Shown one piece after another: positions 22,594-34,500 of a stretch of 64,000 bases of DNA. Position 1 is the stretch's first letter. Each line of letters opens with the position of its first letter. The stretch is from positions 36,076,751 to 36,140,750 of the forward strand of contig NC_037590.1 of NCBI RefSeq assembly GCF_003073045.1, in the 5' to 3' direction. Source of the DNA: Pomacea canaliculata (taxonomy: Eukaryota > Mollusca > Gastropoda > Architaenioglossa > Ampullariidae). The notes under the pieces are model-generated. The model searched no databases, was not told where the DNA came from, and saw only the letters and a program-made list of their open reading frames with translations. The position numbers and the translations under genes were made by a program.

Positions 22594-25500
22594 ATGACAG
22601 ACGAACTGGAACTGAACGACACTCGTGTCGAATTCATGGCAGACTATACTCTCAAGACTCTCAAATGCAAGGCAGACAGATTTGCCAAAATGTACAGTCT
22701 GGATGAAAGCAAACAGCTTTTCACGGACTTTTTTGAAAAATCGGACATCATGAGCATTTTGATCATTGCCACTGCGTCTGGAGGGCTCAATGTTCAGTAT
22801 GAGTGGCCAAACAATCCCAAGGGCAAAGCATGTTACTTTGTAAAGAAGTCAAAGGAGCCCATCACTAAAGATGCCAACTTAAGAACTACACTTCTTTATG
22901 GAGATATGTCTCAGTTCCCATTAGACCAGCTGTCAGCATTTGTTGATGAGGTATGTTGATTACAGTTAACGGAATCTGATCGAGAATCCTTTACACCAAA
23001 ACCTAACACGTAAAGAAGGTATGAAAATCTAACTGACAATATATAGTTCTTTAGTGACCATTCCTTCAGTGATGTTTATGGTGCTGCATGCCAACATGAT
23101 CTGGAAAAATTCATTGTAGTTTTGTATACAATTACCTCACTACTTGTAGAAAGCATTCTCGCAGCTGCACAAAAATTCTTATATTGTTTCCCGTTTGTAG
23201 GTGCTTGTGCCTTTACTGTCAAATGAGAAGAATCATGATCACTGGCCTAAAGTTGTCTCTGAAGATGTCAAACGGCATGTACACAACCTAAAGAGCAATG
23301 TATATGTAGTATGTGGTCAAGCCAAAGGGAAGACACTCTTGCCTCTGCCTGTGGGAGCAGACAGAGTGGAAACTGTGGAGGAAGATAAGTAAGTTTATGT
23401 TGATACAATAAATACAGCATTTATAAATCTTAGCAGTGTTAACAGATAATAAATTAAACATTTTTGCAAAAAAAAAAACATAGTACAAAATAAGAGGTAA
23501 GGAAAGAGCTACATAAGACAAAGCATAAAAGTAAATCTTATTGGAGATATTGCACTTTAAAAATTTCAACACTGTCAATTATTAAGATATGATAAGATAT
23601 TTACTCATAGTATCTTGCTGCATAAATTATCCTACTTTATAACAGTCACCTGTGAAAAATACACTAGGAGGACATATGTTTCAACTCCCTATCTAAAACA
23701 CTCATTTTACAAATTAAATTTTAATTTTTTTGAACAAATGGGAATCAAGAGTTTTGAATTTCTGGTTTTCCCTTTGAAGAAGTGATGAATATGACCGCAC
23801 CCTGGTGCATGCTATTGAGACAGTAGTCATTGAGTGGACACATCAGATCCGGGACGTCCTTAAGAGAGATTCTGCCCAGCCTCTTCTAGAGGGCCTCCAT
23901 CCAACTCCTTTTGTAGAAATCAAGTTTTGGGAGAACAAGGCTCAGAATCTGGAATGCATCTATGAACAGGTATCTATATGGACACATCAATTATCATGTG
24001 TAATATTAATGCATACTGAAGATCTCTTGAATGTAGTCTAGATAACTTTTTGCTATACAACTCAATCAATTTATTTTATTATTTCGTATTTAATATAGAG
24101 GTTTCTGTAGCATGGTTGTTAGTTTGCTTGCCTGTGGAGCAGTTTACTGCCAGTTAGAGTTGTGTGACTGGAAATCCTTTCCTTCCTAGCCAACCTAGCA
24201 GCTGCTTTACAGATATGATAACCAGATTTATTGGGGAAAGTAATTCACGATGCTAGGATATGTGATTATTTACTGTTACCTTTTTTATATCAAAAAAGCA
24301 AAATTTTATTGTTCACAGCTTAGTGATCCAAAAGTTCGGAAGATGGCAGAGTTGCTTGAGAAAACTAAGAGTAGTTACTCTCCTTCTTACAAAAGTACTT
24401 TCAGGGATGTTGTTGAAGGTGAGGACTTTTTATGGGAAATTTATGAAGTCAAACAGAACAGCTTATGTGTCATTTGTTTGAGGCAACATAAGGTTGAAAT
24501 GTGTTTGTGCTAAAAAATAGTACACACTACTTTGATGGGAAAAAAATTTACATCTGACATATCCATAGAGCATTGCTCAACTGTTTAGTTAAAAGTTCAA
24601 ATAAAATTAGAACATGCAAGTTATTTGATTTTCTAATTACATGGAGAAAATTAATAAACACCAAAGCAGTAACATATGAAGAAAGTACTATAAGAGTAAA
24701 AGCTTTTTTTCAAGGCTTTTGGCACTGAAAGCCATGATCAGAAAAGAAAAAAAAAAGTGTACTTATGAGAGTTTTCTTGGGCTTCATCATAGCACTGCAT
24801 GAGGCTCAAGACATCAACATGTATCTCAAGCCCTTGCGGCGCCTTTTTGAAGATCTGGAGCAGGCAGAGTTTGACATGTGTGCTCCAATGCTGCCCCCTT
24901 TATTGCACACAGTGTGCCTAGTGTGGGCAAACTCGAAATACTACAACACACCTGCTCGCATTATTGTTCTGCTTCAGGAGATCTGTAACATGATCATTGA
25001 AATGGTAAGCACTCTAGAAAAGGAACTTTGCTAGTTTATCTGAAGTAGGAGAAAGCTTATTTGTTAGCATTAATTTTGTGTTGTTCTAGCTTGGTTTTGG
25101 CATTTGCGTCTAAGATTTTTTCCTATAAAATTGCAGCTGTGATACATGAAACATGTAATGTTAGTAGTGATCCTTTTAGATCAGGGGTGCCCATCCTATG
25201 ATCCATGGGCCACATCCAGCGAGCAAAGGTACCTCATCCAGCAACACTCATTTTAACCAGACACAAAATAATTTCATTTTTAATGTTATGATTCTGGCAA
25301 AACCGCCATGTTCTGGCCTGCGAGATTTTAGATCATGTCTACTCCAGTCCTCAATCTCAAGAAAGTTGGGCACCACTGTTTTAGATGAAAACATGGTCTT
25401 CTTATTGGAATTATTAGAAACCTTTTCTTTGACATATTTAAGATTATTGCTTATATTTATATGCTTATATCATGCACTGAATATGATTGTTCATGATCAT

Positions 25501-28500
25501 ACAACAGTTCCACATCAGTTTTTCATATGACTTACATCTGTAACTTGGCATGGTTTCACAGATCATAATACTGCAGATATACATTGTTACTTTTAAAGGC
25601 AATCAAACATTTTTAAATTGTAAATGTGCATGTAAAATGAATTAAGTGCTTTGATGAACAAGCATCAAAGACAGTGAGGCTGAATGATTATTTTCCATTA
25701 TAACCAGAAAATTATTTCCAATTTAAATTAATATTAATACAAGCAAGTTAGTCTGCATGTTTTAAAGATTGCATCTCCCTAAATGTTTGGACATTAGCAA
25801 AGACCTGTGGTAGTCCCACTTAAAAAAGTAATCGAAGCAGGTGGGGGAGAGAGGGAGAGAGACTGAAACAGACACTTTGAGGTGATGTTATATTAATGTT
25901 ATCTTCATATATTGCAGGCCAGAAATTTCTTGGCACCAGATGAAATCTTCAAGGGTGAAGTTGAAGAAACCATTGACAAAGTCAGAAAAGCCAACAAGGT
26001 GTTGCTATCTTTCAAAGAATCCTATGAAGAGCATCGCAAGAAACTTAAGGACTACTTCAAAGATGGTGCTGAACCTAGAGAGTGGGAGTTTGCATCAGAG
26101 CTGGTCTTTGGGCGCTATGACTTATTCACAATGCGAGTTCAAACAATTGAAGTGAGCACATATAATATGGTATCATGTTTGAATGATTCCTACAAAGCTG
26201 AATTTTATAAACACTGAAAATATTATTCACATGTAGACCTGTACCACTTTTAAATTATCTTTTTTTTTTCATCCACCATATATTCCATGCTATAATTTTA
26301 TAAAGATTATAGATCAGAAAGTGTCAACATCTTGACATCCATATTAAGTGAAGACTGAAGAATACATTTTCAGAATTAGACTGTACATTGATCTTCTAGA
26401 AAATATACAGTTCCATGCTACTCATCACATGCGATGCAGGTAAGGAAGAGCAGGGCTATGCATATTTTTTATTTGCTTGTCATTTTTGAAAATGATTTGA
26501 AAAGGTTTCTTTGAATATATTACAATTTGTAAATTTGTTGACAGACTCTGATGGACACAGCTATGGAGTTCATGAAGCTAGAGAAAGTTGAGCTTGGAGG
26601 AGTGCAGGGCAAGACCCTGTCAGCACAGGTTGTCAGTGTCTTTGAGGACTTCAATGAACAGTACAAAGTCTTTGCCGAGGGCACTTATGACTGCTTAGAT
26701 CCAACTCAGCCGGTATTTGATCCGTTAATTGCTTTTGATCCAGTGTAAACTGCAATTAATTACAGTATTGTATTGGATGATGAATATGGTACAGTATCAA
26801 GATAATGGGGAGCAGAATCAGGGATAGAATGCTTGCATTATGGGAAATGTACATTCACCACCTCCTATCATTCAGGTTTTTTTTTATTCATTGAGTACCC
26901 AATACCTTTTTTTTCCAACAGGAGTTCCTTCGGGTGTACGAAAACTTTGTTGAAAAGATTAGTGATATTGACAGACGCATGGCGACCATCATCTGTCAAG
27001 GCTTCGATGACTGCTCTGGCCTGGAGGCAACCTTCAAGGTTCATTTCACAGATATTTAATATGTTTAAATGGGTTAAAGGGATACTGTACTAATTTCGAC
27101 TCTGATATCATACATTTGTTTAACCCCTTGTCCATCTCAGCCACAAAATAGAGATACATGATATTGATTCTTATTTTAATTTGTTAATTGTCCTAGCAAC
27201 TTCTATGTTCTGTGTCTGCTTTGTAGTTGGTGTTTTAATTTAACTTTTTAATTTTAATTTCGGAGAAAGCTTTTTTTCATGCTGAACAGATTTATGTAGT
27301 GTGGCACTTGTTTTTTCGGAAAGAAGTAGAAATATTTCTTTATTTCAGCTAATCGACATCATGGGAAGCTTGCTGGACCGTGAACTTATCAAGGCTGACT
27401 TTGATTCCAAGTATCCTCTGATAGTCAAGATGATGGATGAGGATCTCGATGAGGTAAAAGCGATATATGATCAACAGATGGCCTTCAAGAAAGCTAATGG
27501 ATGGGCACCAGTACACAAGAACATGCCCAAAGTGTCTGGCAGCTTGCGCTGGTCAAAAGAGATGCGGGATCGAATCTCTGTTCCAATGGGCAAATTCAAA
27601 CACTTAGAACATCCGTAAGTAAAGTGGTCATATTTATTCGTTTAATCTTGGTTTTATATTAAAATATTAGTTTTTTGCCATTCGATCTAAAGGAAGCTTT
27701 TTCTATGATTAAATTCTTGTAGTAAACTCCACACTTTTTGGATCACAGAGCTGAATCGGGGGATATTGTACTGTTTCATTCCTTCCAATGTGTAATTGTG
27801 CATAGATGAAGGCTGCTGTGTTGCTGGCTATGTTGACAGTAAAGCAATCTCTTTATTCTTAATTCTGTGTTCTTTTACAGATGCATGCAATCCGAGGATG
27901 CACAGCTAGTCTTCACGAAATATGAAGAAATGATGAACCTTCTTGCTCAGTAAGGAGGAAGAAGTGGAATGCATTACAATGCAGCCTAAGCACTGATTAT
28001 GCTTATTTTAATACAGAAAAAAAATAAAACTTCAGAATTATATTAAATGAAACTCACAAAACTCGGTAGTTACTATTATAATGCAACAAAACATTGTCTG
28101 TACCAACTTTAAGGAAATACTAGAAAATCATATATTGTTGCTGTTTCTCCATATCATACCTATACACAATTTCACAAGGGCTTGTAGAACAAGTTTTTCA
28201 ATATTTTTAACCTTTTTTTGCATTTAACAAATAGTTAAAATTTCATTTTAATTAAAAAAACCTCTAGGGAATTTCTAGGTCCTTTTTTCAGGCATTTGTA
28301 GTAGGTTAAACAACATGATTTTAAAGCAAAATCTATGTGATGTAAGGTGGGACAAAGATGTCTACCAGGACTGGATTGCTGGAGTGGATGAAGCCTGTTC
28401 ATTCAATCTCAATCGACCACTCATCTCCAGGAATGAAGAGACAAAGCTTATCTCTGTGAACTTTGACCAAAAGGTAATTAATGATAAAATATAATGATAA

Positions 28501-31500
28501 AAATAATCTCATCTCTGTCTTATAGTGTCAGTTTTCTCTTTTGGTGTGGACTATAAACATCTTGTGTATGATCTTTCGTTATCTTGGGATTTGGCTTACC
28601 AGTTTGCTGCCGTATTATTCTGCAGCTGGTAGCTGTGTTGAGAGAGGTGAAGTACCTGGAGATCAGGGCCGAGGAAGAGATCCCGCCAAGCGCTGCCGCC
28701 ATGTACTCAAAGAATGAGATGTTCCGCAAGTTTCTGGCCAACCTGGACCTGACAGTGCAGTGGTACAACAAGGTCCGGCGCACTGTGCTGGAGGTGGAGT
28801 TCCCGCTCATCGAGGGTCAGCTGCAGGACATCGATGTGCAGCTTGAGCAGGCTGAGAAGTCCCTCAACTGGGAGAGCGAAGGTGAGGACTTTTCTGCGGA
28901 ATATATAAATGATGAACAAGTGGCTGTCGCTTGGTTCGGAAAGAAAGGGGAATATTTGTGTGAGATGTGATATGAAAGTGTAGCCTTGCACAAAGGGATA
29001 TTAAACATATGTGGGGCATGTACAGTAAACATTTCAAGTGTGAATGTGTGGGTGGATGGGGGTTGGTGGGCATGTACTGAATCATAAAAAGAATATATGT
29101 GGGCTATGTATAGAGTTTACATAAATTTACATTAAAAATAACTTATGAGTCCTTATTATCATAAAAGTCTCAATATTTGACATGTGCCTTCTACTGTTGT
29201 TTCCACAAAAAAGTATTTCTTAACATAGTCACAAGTTTGAGTCCGTCAGTTATATTTAGTATGATAATGGAAGCTGCCATAATTACCAGACTGTATTACC
29301 ATTATCCTTGTGCAATTGTTGGCTCAGTCTTCTGAAAGACACTCAACTTGCATTACAGGCGTCTGGGAATACATCGAGCAGACGAGGGACAAGGTGCATG
29401 ACCTCGAGACCCGAGTTCAGAAGGCTAAGGACAACGTGGAGGACATACAGAAAATTATGACCACATGGTCAAAGCAGCCTCTGTTTGAGCGAAAAGAGGA
29501 AAAAAATGACACGCTTCTCAACCTTGACGACCGGGAGGACAGGCTCAACAAACGCTACACGGACATCAAGGCCGCGGGACAGAGAATCCACGACCTTCTC
29601 GCGGTGAGGGACCTTTAACAAGAATTTTTTTAAAATATAAATCTCTTAAGTGTTGAAAAGGTATTGCCTTGCTGTGTGGTGCAATAATGCTTTATGTTTT
29701 CTAAAAATGTGTTGTGCATGTTTGGGAGAGGTGGTATCCTTTATCATGGATTGTCTTCTCCTTAATTGGGAGTGTCATATTTTTATGTCGGAGTGAAATA
29801 TTCTTTGTGCGACTGTAATATGTGCTGGTGTAGGAGTGTCATATTCTTATGTGTGAGTGTCGTATGTGTTCATGTGGGGATGTCATACTCTTATGTGAGA
29901 GTGATATTCTGTGGGAGGATTGTGGAATTCTTATAATGGTGTGTCCTCTTCTGAGCAGCAAAACAGGGAATTTTTCAAAGCCAGCCCCGAGACAGAAACA
30001 TGGAAGGCCTATGTGGACTATGTGGACGAAATGGTTGTAGAAGGATTTTTCAACACCATCAAGTGCAGCTTACAGTTCTTACTCAACAACACTGACTTGA
30101 AGTTGTCACCAGACCCATTGTATGAGGCTCGTCTTGAGCTGCAGGTATTACAAGCTTGAAATCATTGTACATCCTTTGAGGTGATAAGGAGTTTATTTAC
30201 TGCTGTTGGCTATGGCATTAATATTGGTGTGATGAGTGGTGGTTTTGATGTGCTGTTGAATGTGTACCAAGTGGTTGCTATGTTGGGATGGGTAGTTTAG
30301 GATGATAGTGGTGATAGTGGTTGCTGCTGATGATGCTAAATGTAGAAAGAAGAAAGAACATTGAGACTGGAATGATTTGGATGTTGAAACAAGAAAACAA
30401 ATAACAACCAGAGCACTCAAACATGCAAAGACAGCATAAAAACTTATGCCATGTTATTGTTAATGCTTCAGGTGCCGGAAATGGTGTTCATGCCTTCTCT
30501 AGACTTTAATGTTCCCTATGGCTTCTATGACCTGGTGGACGGGCTGGTGGGAGACATCTATAGGCAGTCATCTCTCATCCCTCGTCTGGCTTCGCATTCT
30601 GGACAGGAGCATTACCAAGTCAGTACCATCATTTACTCTCAGAAGTTACACAAACGGGATACTACCAAGTCTGTACTACCCATTACACTCTGAAATTACA
30701 CAAATGCTTCTACGAAAACATACCTCCATTCAGCTTTGTCTATTAATCATGAAGTAGAGAGTTTTAATTAAAGCAAAAGTAAATCCTTAGCATCTAGTAG
30801 TTCCTTGTTCATTTCTAGCGTCACCCTTCAGGCTCAGAATCGGGCTCCAGAGTCACTTCCCTTTTCTGTTTGACAGCCGGACATGGACGAGACGGAGGAG
30901 CTGTCGGAGATGCGCCAAGAGTTGATGGACCGCGTGCAGACGATCATGAACAAGGCCAACGAATACCGCAACTCTTTTGACAACTATGCATACTTGTGGG
31001 TGGACGACCGCAACGAGTTCATGCGGCAGTTCCTGCTGTACAATCATGTCCTCACGGCCGAGGAGATTGAGGCTCACGCAGACGAGGGCGTTCCGGAAAA
31101 TCCACCTACGCTAAACCAGTTCAAAGAACAGGTCAGTAAAGTGCCCATGCTCGCACTGTTCAAAGAACGAGTCAAGAGACTGTTTAATTTTCAGTTAAGG
31201 CCAGTAGCTTGTTATGCTGCTAAATGTCAGCAAAGGGCATAGCTCCACAGACTGCTAAAATTAGTAAAGTTCAAAGAGCAGATAAGCTGCTTTATAATCA
31301 CACTGGACAAGAAGGGATAATTCCCCATAACTAAGAGTAACGCGCTCGTTTCTCTTACGAACAGATTGATACCTACGAGAAGATCTACCAAGAGGCGGAT
31401 CAGATGTCTGGTATCACCATCTTTGACAGCTGGTTCCGCGTGGACGCCAAGCCTTTCAAGCAAGCTCTTCTGAACATCATCAAGCGTTGGAGCTTCATGT

Positions 31501-34500
31501 TTAAGCAGCATCTCATAGATCATGTGACCAACAGGTATATGCGTCACGCTGCAGAGAATGTTAAAGCATTATTTTCTCCGTTTATGAAAGCGAACGAAAA
31601 GTATTTTTTTAATCACTGTATCCTTCTTTCCGTATTGGCAAGCAGAGTCCAAATCTTATCCGTATAGCAAGATGGGAAATGCATCAATCATCACATAGAG
31701 GTTATAAATTATTCAGACTGAACGCACAAAGAGTTAAACTTGGAACAAATGTCGAAGCACGATTTAGAATGCCTGGCATGTTTGTGCAGCCTGAAGGAGC
31801 TTGCGGAGTTCATCAAGTCAACAGACTCCGGCCTTCAGAAGGAAGTGAAGGAAGGGGACTACGAGGGTCTGGTGTTTGTCATGGGTCACCTGTTCGCCGT
31901 GAAAGAGAGACAGGCTGCCACAGACGAGATGTTCGAACCCCTTAAGCAGACCATCGAACTGCTCAAGGCCTACGATCAGGAGATGCCAGAGGAAGTGCAC
32001 ATGCAGCTTCAGGTGGGCATAAATGAATGCAAGCGTGCGTGTGTGGGGGATGGGGAAGGGTGTGTGTGTGTGATTCTCTTTTTTTCTGAAGCATGGAGTA
32101 CTTCTTGATTGGATGTTCCACCTGGAGTCACGATCGGGTACTTTTTAAAGTGCTTTATTGGTCACGTGTCGATCATACAGTTGTCACAGTGGGCTGTTCT
32201 TTATGGGCAGCCACATTGCTACTGGAGAAGCACGTTAACTGCTCTTAATATTATAATCGGCCGCGTTTACTTTGGAACAGGACCTCCCTGACAGCTTTCC
32301 GTTATAAACCCGTTTTAAACCATGAACATAAGATACTTTATACGCAGTATACGACTCAAGTGTACCGGAATGTAAAATTTATCTTTTGCATCTGAAGATT
32401 TTACATGTGCTTTTGTTTTAACTGTGGAGTTAGTGCATCGAAAGCAAGAAATATTTTTTGGTATGCGAAAGGTTAGTATTTGTTAATGGGTTTACTGTAC
32501 AGGAACTGCCAGAGCATTGGAACAACACCAAAAAGATCAGCATCACAGTCAAACAGCAGGTGGCGCCTCTGCAGGCTAACGAGGTGGCTAACATCCGGCG
32601 GAAGTCGGCGTCCTTTGACGTCAATCAGCACAAGTTCCGAGAAAAGTTCCGCAGTATTCCACCATTCCGATACGACTGCGAGCGTCCATATCTTCTTCTG
32701 GATAGGGTGAGCTGACCACTATACTTCTAATGTAAATCTGATCTCACCTCTATCAGCATCGGTAAGCACAACTTCCGGTCATTGCCATTTAATGTTTATT
32801 TTGCACCACGGATGTTGCGACATCGGTAAAAGCAGGGGCGGCTCTAGGCTCGATGGCGGCCCTGGGTAGAGAAAGAATCAGTGGACCCTTCGCTCGCCAA
32901 TGTTAATAAAACCAAGTGGTGGCCCATGATATTCTCATTACGGCAAAACATTATAATACTGCAGATACCTTACTACTCCGACTCTAGCAACATGAGTAAA
33001 TACAGTGGACTAATTTGTTTGTGTTTTTCTCAGAATCATGAAGAGATCCAGTTCATGGAGAAGGAGATGGCCATGCTGATAGAGTCGGCTGGGCTGTTTG
33101 AAGTGAACGTGCCGGACTTCAAGCAGCTGAAGCAGTGTCGCAAAGAAATCAAATTGCTCAAGTTGCTGTGGGACTACATCATCATCGTCCGCTCGTCTAT
33201 CGAGGACTGGAAGACGACTCCATGGAAAGGGATCAACGTAGAGCAGATGGACCTCGACTGCAAGAAGTTCGCCAAAGACATCAGGTCGCTGGACAAAGAG
33301 ATGCGTGCCTGGGACGCTTACACAGGCCTGGAGAACACTGTGAAGAACATGCTCACCTCTAACAGAGCGGTCAGCGAGCTCCAGAACCCGGCCATCCGAG
33401 ATCGCCACTGGCAGCAGCTCATGGCAGCAACAAAGGTTAGAAAGCCGACCTTTACTAATTTATTTAATAATTACACAAACTTGTTTTAAGTATATTGTTG
33501 TACGCATCTTTATTTATATGCTGACACCCTGACACCCTGAGAAGTATGCGTGGCAATGACTGAGTTTCACGTCTTTCACTCATCACAAAAAGCAGAGTGA
33601 ATTAATAACAACCTTTGATGAGTTTAGCGACTGTTTCAGTATAGAAGATGAAAAAATGAATAATTAACTGTGCACGAGTGCCAAGGCTTTTTTTTTCTTG
33701 CAATGAGGAAGAAAGGAATTAGTATTTATGCACGAGTGTTGTCGATCAAAAGGTGCGGTTCATGATGGACGAGAGCACGACACTGGCGGATCTTCTGTCG
33801 CTGAATCTGCACAACTACGAGGAGGAGGTGCGCAACATCGTGGACAAGGCGGTGAAAGAGATGAGCATGGAGAAGGTGCTGAAGGAGCTGGACAGCACGT
33901 GGACCGCTATGGAGTTCGAGCACGAGAAGCACCCGCGCACCAACATCACCATGCTCAAAACCAGCGAGGAGCTCATCGAGACGCTGGAGGACAACCAGGT
34001 CAGACAGTTGGGAAAAGGAAATGGTTGCTGCTCCAAAGAGGAACTTTGTTAAAGGAAATAGTGAAGGCACTTGATGATGATGGGGATTTGATAGAATATT
34101 CTTCTTTTATAAGTTGAGCCGCACACATTAAAGACTTTTTATTTCTAGTTCCCATGTATATCAAAAAGCAACAGATATCCTCTGACTGTAAAAACTATGT
34201 CTCTCCTTGTTCCTGGCTTTTAAAAAACAGCTTATTTTGCTTCTTGTGTTACTTGTAGTCTGTGGGCCAGCCAATTGAATGGCATTTTTTGCGCATGTAG
34301 GTTCAGCTGCAGAACATGATGACGTCCAAGTACATCGCCCATTTCCTCACCGAAGTATCCTCGTGGCAAAAGAAGCTCTCTACAGCCGACCAGGTTATCT
34401 CAATCCACATGGAAGTACAACGCACGTGGTCTCATTTGGAAAGCATCTTCATCGGCTCTGAGGATATCCGTAACCAATTGCCTGAAGATTCCAAACGCTT

